Positions 43,505 through 56,300 of a DNA stretch of 64,000 bases are shown one piece after another. Each line of letters starts with the position of its first letter. The stretch's first letter is position 1. The notes beneath the pieces are model-generated. The model saw nothing but the letters and a program-made list of their open reading frames with translations, did not search any database and was not told where the DNA came from. Origin of the DNA: Motacilla alba alba (lineage: Eukaryota > Chordata > Aves > Passeriformes > Motacillidae); assembly GCF_015832195.1 (NCBI RefSeq), contig NC_052046.1, positions 34,748,911-34,812,910 on the forward strand, written 5' to 3'. Both the position numbers and the translations under genes were made by a program.

Positions 43505-43618
43505 AGCAGCTTATTAATGGCTTTTATTAGTATTTTATTAATGTCTAAATATTTTATAATTTTATAATGGCTAAATATTTTTATTAATGGCTAAAATAAG
43601 CATTTTATTAATGGCTGC
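43505..43618 (+). repeat. AT-rich imperfect tandem repeat
   Basis: Four to five variants of TTATTAATGGCTAAATATTT are arranged head to tail with variable spacing. Confidence 0.75.
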
Positions 43619-46600
43619 AAATCCAAAGTGCTCAGACAGATGAGAAAAGGTAGTGGTGAGGCCAAAAGGGCTGGGCAAGCAACGTACCACACTGGAAAAA
43701 TGCTTTCTGGCATTAGCCTCAGCCCCCTCTCCCCAAAGAAGCTTAGGTGTTCAGAGATGTCTCCATGCTTTGCTATGCTCAGCTTTTAAATTAAGACAAT
43801 GATCTTTGTGTCATAGAAGGCTACTCGTATTTTATTTAAAAGTCTTGTAGGCAGTAGGCATTGTACAATGGAAAGCAGAGCTAACACACTCCATATGCAT
43901 ACAGGTTTATTTGGCTTTCTTTGCAGATGAATATTTGTGATTTTAAATTTTTCTTTGTTCTGCCTGAAGGCCTATAAGGATTTCTGCAAAAGTGCTGAGA
44001 CATATCAACTAGAATAAGCCATTTTTAAATTTTTTTTTTCTCTTAAAAGTACAATCCTATCGCAAAACTTCTGGCTTTCATTTTACATGTTCCTCTATCA
44101 AATTGACGTCTGGAAAATGTGAAGTCTTGCAGCTGCCACCTTGCCCCATGTTGTATTTATCCCTTAGAGAAAGGGAAAAGTAAAAACAGCCACTCTTCCG
44201 TCTCAGAAAACCATCAATCTCATTTGGTGTAACCACTAAATGGGAGGAAAAGAAGCAAAACCCAAAGCAGAGATAAGGCAGCTTCTCCTCAGATTTCAGT
44301 GCTGGGGATGGTCTGCCTGCACTCCCTGGCTGATAGCCAGAGTTCAGGGGTACCCAAAGTACTAGTGGCATATATTCCAGAGATTTATTATTCTTAAATA
44401 AGATAAGGAAATCTGTGAAGAACAACTTTAATGAGGTCAGCACAGTTAGCATTAAAAGCTAAGCACTTCTCCACTCTGCTCTGACTGAATCTTCTGAGGC
44501 ATGCTTGCAAGAAGCTCCAGTAAAATGCATCCAGCTTGCAGAAGAAGATGGAACAGATGCTTATATCCTCCAGCAGTGGAACTGGCAGCCTAGATAAGGA
44601 AGGAATTGGTTACATGAATGTCTCTTGTAGACTAACGCAGAAATGTGAAACCTATTGCCAAAGGCAAGTGATAAGAGCTTGTGGACTTTCCTCAAGCAGG
44701 CTGGTTGTCTGGATAGGAGGATGTGGGACAATGCCAAGAGAATGGCCAGGATCAACAGCAGCTCCACAAAGAGAAGAACTACTGCTGAAATGAGACTGGT
44801 CTTATCAGAAAATCACCAGACAGGCAGAGACACCTCTGAGGAAAGAACTGAGAAACTCAGTAGCTGAACCCTATGTAATTAAAAAAAAAAACCAGCAACC
44901 CTCTGTCTCCTAATGTAGACTTAAGCCAGATTTGGAAATACTTTTTCTGTTAGTCCATGTCCTGTCTTTCTTCAGGGTCAAGCTAGAGCCAGCAATCAGA
45001 GATAGACAAACAAAAGAGTCCCTAGTCATGATTTAGTAGGAAGCTACCTCCAGAGAACTCTTCTACTAAAAGGCCATGTGCTTGACTCTGACCAGCTGCT
45101 CATGGAAATGGTTAGAAGGCAGAAAATGAGAGCAGAACTTTCCAAAGCATGTAAGCATGTGACAGCGTGCATGCATACTCACACACACACCCACGTGGCC
45201 AGAGACCATAGGGGATGGGATTCTTTCTGACAGACAGAATGGTTTCAGGATATATATGGCAATGTAAAAGGTCATGGCTAGTCTGAACAGCTCAATGCCT
45301 CTGCAGACTTCCAGTGACAGTTACAGCTGCAGCTGACTGGAATGTAGGGATGCTTACAGCACTTGCATCTGAAGCCAAGGACTGAAATACTACCCACCTG
45401 CTACCAGCCACTCGGCAGCTTCTGTGAGAGCTGCAGCATGTGGCGTGCTGCAATCCAGACGGTTGCCTAGCACTCATACTCTGTTTTGTTTGCTCTCTCT
45501 GATTGTGCTGGCTGGGGCTTAAGATAAATGGAGTATTCATCCAATTACCCCTGGGCACCCCTTTCTACTGCCATCTATTTGAGGAAAAGTAGCTTTACCA
45601 CATGGATGTTTACTTCCAACTTTTTTGAACTCCCTGGAGCCTTTAGAACATTCTGTTCACCCAGAGTGCTCTCTAGCTGATCAGCTCTGTTGTTTTTCTC
45701 TGCAATTATAATTAGTAGAGTGGTCTGTGCAAATGCCTGGGAGTTGAATATGCATACTTCCAAGTATCAGGATTAGCCTAGTAGGTTTCATTGTAGGTGA
45801 AATATCTGTTTTATACTTGGAAAGCAGAGGATGTAATGTATTTTTTATTCCACCCACTGTGGAAATCTTATGAAATCAATAGCTAAAATTCTGTTTATCA
45901 ACACTGTTGGGCCCATCTTTTCCTTGGCCTAGGAGCTAAGAAAGGAAAATAACAGCAGAATAATTTGTGTAGTTTCAAAAAAGGGCAGCAAGGGAGACTG
46001 TGAGCAGTCTGTTTCACATCTATAATACACCAGAATGAGTACAGACTGAGGGACGCTGGAGGCTTCTGGTGTCAGAAGGGCATAACCTGAAGTTTAACAG
46101 AGCATAAGTATTAGGCAAACCAATCAACTGTAAACAAAATCACAGTACATTCCAAACATGTCTCTGATAGATCACACTATAGCAGAGCACTGTTCAATCC
46201 CAGCATGACTAGCAAAATGAACACACCTGGCTTTACCAAATAATGGCACAGTTAAAGTCCCATGAGCTAAGCCAACTAATTTGTAAAGCTAAGCTATTGT
46301 TTTGTGCCTTTTTTTAAAATCTCCATCTTAGACAATTGTCAGCTTTAAACCACTGTTCTCGTGAATCTGAAACTATCTCGAATTTTGCAAATGTTGCTTT
46401 GGTAGTGAAATTTACTCTGGTAGATGATTTTGCTATGTTTAAATCTTACCTTGAAAATGTACAATTCTTACCGCCCAAGATCTGCTATGGAGCCTAGGAC
46501 AGTTTCTACCAGAACACCATACTAAAGAGGCAATGCACTGGCTAACAGGAATGTCTTAGGGTATATGAATTTAAACACGCAGGGGATGCATGCCAGGGAT

Positions 46601-49600
46601 TGCCAGCAGAGAGAGAAAATTTTGTTTTCTGGAAGAGAAATTCAACTTTCACAAGTTTGGCAAATACTGCCTTAAAAGCTAGGTGCACTACTGCCACTGA
46701 TTTTGAAAATATAAATGTTGAACCTCTGAAAATTGCAATCTCTGTCAATGTACTTTCAACGTCTTGAAATAACACCAGGGCAATGGAGAGAGGAAAGGAA
46801 ATTTGCAGCTTGCACATTAAATGCCAAAATAATGTGGAAAGCTGTAGGTTAATTAGAATGTATAAAACCTCTGAATTCCTTTAAAATTGAATTATTTATG
46901 CCTGTTAGAATCCTTGTGTCATGTGGAATAGCATCTGTGTCCTGTAGCATATTTCCATTACTAAACTACTGCGTATATTTTAGGGAAGTTAATCTATAGA
47001 TTATTTCTATTATATGAAAAACTATACATACAGGCATACAGCTGTACAAATGTATAATTTAATAGCTATAAAATTAATATTATCTGTAAAACTTTTTACA
47101 TATTGTAAACAAACTTAGATCATTATCTTCTTATTTCCCTGTTTTCATAATACAGAAAAAATTAGAGAGCCAAATACTATTATGGATACTTGGTACAAAA
47201 CCCTGACTCCCCTGGAAACAAAATGTCATCCTTACACCCCAGGGTGAATAGGCAGAAATGCTTCTTTCCTCATAAGAAAAGAGACCCCTCCTGAGACCTC
47301 TGTCTCAGCCTGTGTCCACAGGCAGACTGCAGACAGTTTCTGCTGTCAGCTGTGAGTTAAGTGCCAAGGGACAAGGAAAGCTCACAGCTTGCAGGGGGTC
47401 AGCAAACATGCCAAAACTTTTCAGATCCTGCCGACTCATATCTCCAGCCATCTCATAATTTCTCTCAATTTTAACACCAATCTGCACAAGTCTGTTTGCT
47501 TATATAACAACTAATGATTCAGCTCCCAGAATTTTATTGTGAGGATGACAGAAAGAAGAGTTTCCAGTTAAAGGAAGAAACTTTGCCATCTGGCTTGTCC
47601 AGAGTGCCCTTCCCTATGAAGGGCTGAGGTTTTAGACCAGAAGTTGAACATCTAGATCATTGATGTCACCTAATGTGAGCAAACACAGTTTAGAAGACTA
47701 AGTGTATATATGCAACTACCTCATGCTTACGATCTCCCCAACCTGAGGGTGTGTCTAAGGCACATGGTGCTTGCTCTCTTCAGGGAGAGAGGGGTATTTT
47801 GTGATGCAGCACACACAGACACTGCTCAGGCTTAGTCAAGGTGAGAAGGTTCCTTGAGCCCTCATCCTGGCCCTGGCCCAGGGGTACAGGTTTGCATCCC
47901 TGGACAGCCAGCCAATTCAGGGGTCTCTTCCCAGTGTCTGAGTCCCTGACAACAGACATTTCCAGCACAGGTATCTCTGCCCTCAAAAAGCTCTTCTGAT
48001 TTATATGAAAATACATAAATATTCATGGTTAAGAGCAAGTTTCAGTGATTGCATGTAGCATCAGTGGTGGTATCTGTGATACCACTGGGGTTGCCAGAGG
48101 TGTGGGCAAGTACTGGCAACCAGGAAGGAGCTTTACTAAGGCAAGTTTGGCAGCAGTTAACAGCAGTTTGCCATCCCTCCCTTGTTGCCCAGTAATTAAG
48201 GTACCTCAGGGAAGACCTAGGATTCAGGCAATGCTTGAACAGGTGTTTCAATTTATTGCATAATTTAGCCTTAGCTACCTCACAGGCAGGCAGCTGCACA
48301 AATGCGTTACGCATCTGTCTGCTCCGCTTGCCATTTGCTCTAGCTGCCCTTTTTGGAAAGCAGCTTGATATAATATCCTATATTGCCTTCCTGACCTGAC
48401 TCTCAACCAGGTCGGTGTAGGCAACTGGGTGCCAGTTTAGGGAAGACACAGATTGCAGACATAACACAGAGCAGCTGGAGTGCTTGTCCACCTTGCAAAA
48501 CATAACACAGATTTTTCTGAGTTAGCTTGGGGCCTGACAGAAGTATCATTATGCTGGGGATGCCAAACGTTGCATGAACAAAAGTGGGATAAAGAATTTG
48601 AAGAAATCACTGTATTAATGCATATATATGTCTTCTAGTGCCAAAGCTAGCAACTGAGATGTGGATTAGATTAGTTTTCACTTTGCTGTATTGCTGAGCA
48701 TAGTCTGCCTTGAAGATGAAGAAACCTCTGCACTTTGTGCCATAGGGATAAGGAAGTGAAGGGCTGAAACTGAATACAGCACTTTACAACCACATCTTTT
48801 GCTGAAGTCAGAATCTGACTTCCAAAATATTATCAATCACAATCTTGAAAACCCTTCAGCTGGTTCATACCAACCACTGTCAAGAACCATCTAGTGACCT
48901 GTGACTTTTTCCTTATGGTATTACCATTTGTACACAAAATTAATATAAATTCTTCAATCTAGAATGAGTGATGTGAATGCAACAGTAAAGCACTGGTGTA
49001 TGAGACACAGTGCTACAGAGCTGTGACCCAGACACTGAAGGGACAACTGCTCCACACAAAACCAAAGGCATCTGCAAGGTGGGTAGCAAGTTAGTCCCTT
49101 GTGTATGTGACAAACCCCTGCTGCTGTCTACTGTGAACAGCTGTGAGGACAAGAATACCCTGAGGTGAGAACTAAGTAATCGCAACACTATTATTTCACT
49201 TAATGCCATTCTCCATTCACAGCTTTCAAAACCAGAGTGTTTTGAGGAGGGAAACTGCAAAACTGAACAAGCATGAAGACTGACTTGCTCTTTTCACTGG
49301 AATGCATTGTGTTTGTGACACCCCAAAGATCCCAGCCTGACATCAAAACCCTTCTTCCTCATGGGCATGGGGCCAAAGAGAGGGGGAAATAAGACAAATT
49401 AAATGGTTGCTGGCAATGTGCCCATGACAGATGGACTAGCTATGAATGATTGAAGTTGAAACCTTAAAGCATGGATTGGTATCTCTTATTTTTCATGGTG
49501 CTTCTGGTACACTGGGTCAAAATATTTGCTTTTTACTTCTGGAAAGCAGGGCTTAGGATCATTCTGGGAGCCAGACAATAACTGCAGTAGGGAAGTGCAG

Positions 49601-50809
49601 GCTGGGGCCATGCCACGCTGGCTCTCAGTGCCCCCAGAGCCAGCTACTGCCAAGCAAGTGCTTCCTCCACAAGGCAGTATGAAAGTGTGAAATTCACAGA
49701 ACAGCAGTCAGGAGGCAGTCACATAGTCAGATGTCCTTAAGACCACTTATATCATGAGAATGGCCTTCTTAAAATATAAATACTCTTGAAGATGTATGTA
49801 TAATGAGATATGGAAGAGAAAACTGGCATCAGGACACTTAGAGAAGTATAACTCCTGTAAAATTTTCTTTAACAATTAATTTCTCTGCTTAATTCATAGA
49901 TGACTTCACCTGGTTACTCTAAGGTAGATTTCGGAAATATCATTTGCCATAGGAGTAGGATATTTTTATATAAAGAAGATGCCTGGTGGTCTGACAGGCA
50001 GTGTCTAAAATCCCCATCAGTGTGCCTTTCGGTTCCACGCAAGGATTCATCTTCTGCCATGGTCCATCTGCAAAAGTAATTTCTGTTCCCTTCTGGCCTG
50101 CTTGACCAATACTCCTCTCTTGGACCCTGTCCCAGGACCTTGGCCTAATTCAGAGCTGGGAGGGGGGTGAGAACAGGCTGTGCTTGACACACACAGATGC
50201 ATTACTGCACCCACTGCCCTGTGGTTTGCAAGCCCATCAGTGCTGACTGCACTGCTTCCTGCCTGCCCTGAAAACGCCAGTGATTGAAGGGGGAAGGTCA
50301 GTCTGGTTATCATCTCTGTGCTTCCTCCAGCACAGAACTGTTCCCAATTATACCTTATTTACACGTGCTATGATTTACACAGCCCACCATGACTATCAAT
50401 TAGCTCCCACAAGTTTCAAATTATATTTTTCTGGCTTGGCAGAGCCATCCTACAAGTATATTATTTTTGATTCTAAGTATGCCACTCTCTTCAAATAAAT
50501 CCTCCATTCCACTGACATTTCTTGAAAATGTTCTCTTTTCTTCTTTCCCCCACTTCCTTTTAATTTAGCATTTTCACACAGTTAGGTCTTTTAATGCACC
50601 TCCACAAATCAATACCACCACTTCCTTAAAAAAATTTAATGGCTTTAATCTAATTTCCCATCAGTTTCTTATGGTCTTTCTTCTTCTGAGTCTTGCAGAC
50701 AAAACAACTAGCAGCCTGTGCATCATATTGCCAGCGCTGTGTACAAAGGGACAAAGGGCCACCCAGACTCTGATACATTGTTTTTGTACATAAAATTACA
50801 AATTGAACT

Positions 50810-50880
50810 GTTTTTTCTATCACCTTTCCTCTCTCTCCTCTCTCTCTCTCTCCCCCTCTTTTTTTTTCCTTTTTTTTTTA
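50810..50880 (+). repeat. Polypyrimidine CT/T tract
   Basis: A CTCTCTCC-rich run is followed by T-runs, almost free of purines for about 70 bases. Confidence 0.9.
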
Positions 50881-51162
50881 AAGTGCTTACAAGCCTTCTG
50901 TGAATTTTTTTTCTGCATGAGGCTTCCAGGTAACAGACTCGGTTGTGACAGAATTTACGTTCTTTTTAGAGGTTTTCTCTCTATTATCACAGAAACACAA
51001 TAAATGCCACATCCTAAGCCTGTAGCAAGCCATGTGCAATCTCAGTTGAGAAAAGCAAATTTTGCACCAGACACCAACATTGTCCAGAACCAGATCCTCC
51101 TCTGTGCTGCAAAAATTGGACTTTGAATCCAATTTTTTTTTTAATTTGTGAAGCATATATGT

Positions 51163-51645
51163 ACAGAATCACAGAATCATAAAATAGTTAGGGATAGAAG
51201 TGATCTCTGGAGACCAGTCACTCCAATCCCCCTATCAAAGCAGGGTCATCTCCAGTATGTTACACAGGAACGCATCCAGGTGGGTTTGGAATGTCTCCTG
51301 AGCAGGAGACTGCACAACCTTTCTGGGCAGCCTGTTCCAGTGCTCTGTTACTCTCAGTGTAAAGTTCTTCCTCAGGTTGAGGTGGAATTTCTTGTGTTGT
51401 AGTTTATGGCTATTACCCCTCGTACTACCTACTGAAAATAATCTGGCACCATTCTCTTGGCACCCGACTTTGAGATATTTGTATGCATTAACGAGATCCC
51501 CTCTCAGTCTTCTCCGAACTACACAAGCCCAGCTCCCGCAGTCTCTCCTCGTACGAGAGATGCTCCTGATCCCAAATCATCGGTGTGCTCTCTGCAGACC
51601 CGCTCCCGCAGCTCCTTGTCTCCCTTGCGCTGCGGAGCACAGGAC
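51163..51645 (-). mobile_element. CR1 LINE 3' fragment next to the FEM1C promoter
   Basis: Starts CAGAATCACAGAATCATAAA (the reverse-complement tail), then GCAGGGTCATCTCCAG, GGGCAGCCTGTTCCAGTGCT and a decayed CTCTCAGTCTTCTC block. It ends where the GC-rich island begins. Confidence 0.9.
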
Positions 51646-51811
51646 GTTACCCAGCAGTGCCGGTATACAGCACAGATGTGTCCGTACAAAGCCCACACTG
51701 TGTCTCTGAAGTGCATTCCCAAAGTACCTCTGTGGGATCCTGTGCCATCCTGAGGGATTCTGTGGGACCCTCGCGCGCCCCGCACGCCCGGGCCCCGCGC
51801 TGCTCCTCCCG

Positions 51812-51856
51812 GCGCCCCCTAGCGGTCGGCTGTGCCCGCACGGCGCCCTCGAGCGG
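51812..51856. promoter_or_regulatory. Paired CTCF-like motifs
   Basis: GCGCCCCCTAGCGG (51812-51825) closely fits the CTCF core as I know it. A second copy, GCGCCCTCGAGCGG, lies at 51843-51856, exactly 31 bp on, in the same orientation. Binding is inferred only. Confidence 0.5.
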
Positions 51857-51929
51857 CGGCGTAGTCCCGCCCCCGGGCGCGCGGAGCGTGTCTCTGATTG
51901 GCCGCGGCGGGGCCGCCCCGCCCCCTGCG

Positions 51930-52053
51930 CAGGGCCGGCCCTGGCGGCGGGGCCGGGCTGTCATGGAGGCGCCGGACGGAGCGCGGGCAGCGGCGGCGGG
52001 CGCGTCCCTCTGAGGGCGGCGGCGGCGGGAGACGGCCCGGACCGCCCGGGAAG
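51930..52053 (+). other. FEM1C: Possible noncoding first exon of FEM1C
   Basis: A GGGAAG|GTACCA donor at 52053/52054 lies in the CpG island upstream of a clear acceptor at 52593-52594. The exon start is unknown and other donors in the island are possible. A noncoding first exon is usual for this gene. Confidence 0.4.
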
Positions 52054-52594
52054 GTACCACGCGGTCTGGCGGGCCTTTCCGACCGGCTCCGAGCACGGCG
52101 GCCGCGGGGGTTGGGTGCCATGCGGGAGAGGAGGGAGGGGGATGGGGCCGCCGGACTCTGGGCGCAGCGGGTCCGGTCGTGAGGCGAGCGGAGGGCTCGG
52201 ACTCTCCCCGCCGTCCGGGGTTTGGCCGGAATGCGGCCGTCGCCTTCCCCGCCCGGTTGCCTTGGAGGTGCTTGTCTGCGGGTCTTCTGGCGGGAGCCGG
52301 GGGCTCTGCGCTTGGGATACGCCCCGAAACGAGTCGGGGGTGCAGCTGACGGAGGAATGAGGGAGAAGAGGATCGTTCTGTGTCTGGTATGGATAACGCG
52401 CTGGTAGGATCAGCCCCCTCCTCCCCGTAGCTTTCCTCAGGGGCCACCGCGCGGCCCGGGAGTGTCCCGAGGAATGCAGCTGGACACCGGCGCGCCACAA
52501 CAGCGACTTGTTTGGGTGTAGCTGTGGGAAAATACAATGCGGTTGCTTGTTTGCGAAGTAGGAGGTGAAAACATCGAGAATTCTCCTTTTGCAG

Positions 52595-52776
52595 ATTTGT
52601 GATAAGCACAGCCTGCACTTCGTCAGGACCCTGTTAGGAGTCTTCATGTTGTCCTATCTGGATGAAACTGATCTGAGAAGAAGCTGGGGACATTCTGTTT
52701 GGGCTAAGCACTTCCAATAAACTCTTGGCTGAAAAATTCAGGTGTATCCATCAGGAAACAGAGAGGTGCAGGCTAA
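52595..52776 (+). other. FEM1C: FEM1C 5' UTR part of the first coding exon
   Basis: It follows a strong acceptor (TTCTCCTTTTGCAG ending 52594). A TAA in frame directly precedes the ATG (52774-52776), which fixes the start. Confidence 0.7.
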
Positions 52777-53320
52777 ATGGATCTAAAGACAGCAGTCTTC
52801 AACGCAGCTCGTGATGGCAAGCTGCGGCTCCTTTCCAAGCTACTGGCAAGTAAAACAAGGGAAGAGGTGGCCCAGCTGATGTCAGAAAAAACCAATGGTG
52901 CCACACCACTTCTGATGGCGGCCCGCTATGGTCACCTCGACATGGTGGAATACTTGTTGGACCATTGCTCTGCCTCGATAGAAGTTGGTGGCTCGGTGAA
53001 TTTTGATGGTGAGACCATCGAGGGAGCTCCGCCGTTGTGGGCAGCATCAGCCGCCGGGCACTTGAAGGTTGTTCAGTGCTTGTTGGATCATGGTGCGTCT
53101 GTCAACAACACGACGCTGACAAATTCAACGCCTCTTAGAGCTGCCTGTTTTGATGGTCACCTGGAAATAGTCAAATACCTTGTGGAGCACAAAGCAGACC
53201 TGGAAGTATCAAACCGTCACGGGCATACGTGCTTGATGATCTCATGTTACAAAGGCCACAAAGAAATAGCTCAGTATTTACTTGAAAAAGGAGCTGATGT
53301 GAACAGAAAAAGTGTTAAAG
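52777..53320 (+). CDS. FEM1C: FEM1C first coding exon
   Basis: 544 nt, residues 1-181 plus one base. Donor AAAG|GTAAGT at 53320/53321. The start is supported by an in-frame TAA immediately upstream and by the conserved N-terminus. The -3 base is T, so the Kozak context is only moderate; +4 is G. Confidence 0.97.
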
Positions 53321-56300
53321 GTAAGTTAGCTTTTTCACTTTCATTGTGCTAAATAGAGGTACAGTTACTAATTTATTTCTTAAAGAGCCTGCCATCAAAA
53401 AAAAATTCTTCTGTTCTCATGAAGCATAATATATAAAGCATTTATAGCTATGTTTTTACTTTTTAATTTACTGGTTTTTAATGTGGATTACAAAATTTTT
53501 GTTTAAATTGATACATTTTAATCTTAAATCCCTAATTCTTAAAAGCCTTAGTCCTATGAAGTGTCACATTTATGCATGTGTTAAAAGGTAATAAACTTGC
53601 TGAGAGCCACTCTTTGTAGTAGGTTGATGTAGCAACATACTCAAAAACATGAGCATGTGTTCTTGGTTTTCGTAGTGATTCTTAACAAATCAAGTATGCT
53701 CTGCATAAAACTGATCTGTACCAGTAAGGCTGGTCTAAGGAAATACACATAAAGGAGAAAAATTATTTTCTGCATTGGAAAATTAATAACCGCTTTGCTC
53801 TTCATCCACTCTTTCCACATTACCGAGTAATTTTGTAACACCTTTTTCGGTGTTAGTAAACAAAAATACATATTAGGATTGAAGAAATGAAGATGCGGGC
53901 GACTGTGATGTCAGCAGAAGGACCTCCAGTGCCTCACAGATCTCAAACCCTTTTGCCCCTGTTTACAGTTGCTCTGGTGTTACCACGCAAAGTAAAGATT
54001 TCTGGCTTTTTTTTCCTGGGATCATAATTAGTTGAACATATACATTTTCTATTACATATTAGACTTGTATTTAGTTGTGATATTACCCTGAAAAGTACAA
54101 CAGTTACTTCAATTTACAGCTAATTTTTTATCTCACTGAGTCAGGATTATGTTTCAATGGGTTTTGGGTTTTTTAATATATATCAATATATATAAAAACT
54201 AATCTGCTAGCAATTCTTTTTTGTAGCATAATACTTCTAGTGCCTTTTTTTAGGCTAGTTACATTTGTAACTGTATACTGTACCTTTCAGTTATTGGTGT
54301 TAAAATATCCTTTGTGTCTCAGTTGTTGTATGATGCTGGTAAATACCAAATGTGAGAGTAATCTTTAGAAAAGCTGGTTAAATATGCCTTTTCTCAGCAA
54401 ATCATGCAAATGTGTGGGTTTAGCGTAAAGAAAGCTAAACTACAGATTTGTCATGGAGGTGGGCAGAGCAAAATAAATCTTCCTTTGCAAGGGTTTGAGG
54501 TTGCTCATGAATCATCATGGACTTGTGGTAGGATAAAAATGTCATTTTTCTAAATAACATTCTGGGAATAGCAAGCTAAATATAAAGTGTGTAAGCAACT
54601 AAAAACTTGGGATTTAGTTTTAAACCTATCCCTTTATATGATAGGTGTAAACCAGGCAATGCTCTTAAATATTTGATTTAATAGGCAAAAAGATGGAATT
54701 CCGCAGCTCATTTTCTCCCTCATTTTGTGTTGGTGGAGTAGGCTTTACCTTACTCATCCTTTTTATTCACTTTATTAGTGAATTAGCATTATTTGTCTTG
54801 GTTTAAATGACTGAGAATTTTCTCAGTGCTGTCAGTTATCTTAATTCCTTTCTACTTCCTTTAGTTTCTGTGTTCTTGCATCTAGGCACACAAGCAAATG
54901 TTCTTAAAGTAGATAAATGAGCCTTAATTTAAAAAGTTGGATTGGATATGGTTCAGCTCGTTAAAACTCATTTTATACTTCAAACTGTCATGTGTACAAC
55001 TGGATAACTGGATCTGTGTATATAATAGCTATCTGTTGGTAAAGTGTGGAAATCCCCTCTGGTAGGACAGGAGCATACTTTTTGGTATCTTTAAGAAGTC
55101 TTATCTCTGAAGTTACTGAATAAACAGTGGTGAGGTAAGCAAGCAAGAAGAAAAGTACTATAAACCCTGAAAGTCATCTGTGGAAAGGCAGAAGAACTGG
55201 GGAAAATTGGTAGCTGTAAGTATTGTGACAGTGGCTGAGATTCAGCAGGTAACCTCCTCCGTTTTGTTTTGCAAAAATGCTTATTGATTTTAAAATTAGT
55301 CAAACAGTATTAATTCTACATTGTCACCCTCTCCATCAAGGAATCTTGTGTATTACTTTCAGTTTCTACTCCTCTCTTCTATGTACTAAATAGCTGACAG
55401 TGTGTCCTGTGCTTCTAGCAGGAAGATAACAGAGCATCTGAGTGTTCTGCTCCTGAGCAGTAGGAGTTGCTGCGCTTGTAGCGAGTTGTATTTAGACAGG
55501 CCCCTTCCTGGGCCACGTATAGAGAAGCCTATTCTTCCCTGAAAGATGTAAAAAAATTTTTTTTTTGCATTTAAAATTGCAATGCTCCTTATAAGAGCAG
55601 AACTATGTAACTTCAGGAGAGTTGCTGTTGTGGGAGATTTCTGTAGATCCTTTTTCAGAAATTACTCTTAGAGCATGTGTGAGAGTGGGGGTGGAATTAC
55701 TTGAACTATGTCTTGTGGTTATCCAGTGGATTTTCATATTGCAAAATATAACTTAATACACATATCAAACTTCCTGAATGTGTAGATATGAAAATGTTTC
55801 AAAGTGTTGACATTTCCAGGGAAAAATCTGAATACTTTGATAGGAAAAAATAGGTACATTCACATGCATCTAAATGTATGAAAGAGTAGGTGAAAACATG
55901 TGGTAAAATGTTGCTTCCAAAATGCAGAATCCCACAGATGTGTTTTGGATTATGGAAATTCAGGGTTCAGAGGTTCTTGAAAAAGTTACGAAAGTATGGA
56001 AGTACAGCCAGAAAATTAAGATGTTGATAAAGATTTCAGAGTGTGTCAGGCAAGATGCTACACTGAGGTGAATGAGATGAGGTGTAGGTCTGGCAGTGTT
56101 GCAGGGTGGATGGTGCTGAAGAAGGATGTTTGGATAGATGAGCCCTCAACTGTGAAAGATGACCAGTGGTTCTGAATTTAAAGTATGAGCCTTTGATGGT
56201 ATTTGTCTCTACTGTTTTGCAGATCTGAACTTTCTCACAGTTTCCCTGAACTTCTATGTAGGATTTAGGCAGCAGAACTGTAAACAAAGGAGATTAAAAA

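Larger units (their letters stand above)
39820..51160. other. Intergenic, no supported gene
   Basis: About 11 kb with no coding exon I can support. It contains an AT-rich imperfect repeat at 43505-43618 (TTATTAATGGCTAAA-like units) and a pyrimidine tract at 50810-50880. Frames of 80-124 codons occur on both strands but none has a recognisable family or splice context. Confidence 0.5.
51760..52330. promoter_or_regulatory. CpG-island promoter of FEM1C
   Basis: Dense CpG, with an inverted CCAAT box (GATTGG, 51896-51901), GC boxes (CCGCCCCGCCCCC, about 51914-51925) and an NRF1-like half site (CTGCGCAGG). There is no TATA box. The noncoding first exon probably lies within it. Confidence 0.85.

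Noticed and set aside
51647..52618. 323-codon minus-strand frame across the FEM1C promoter
   Set aside because: It runs through the CpG island, where stop codons are rare by composition, is full of Pro/Arg/Gly/Ala, and ends in a CR1. It matches no family and lies antisense to the FEM1C promoter.
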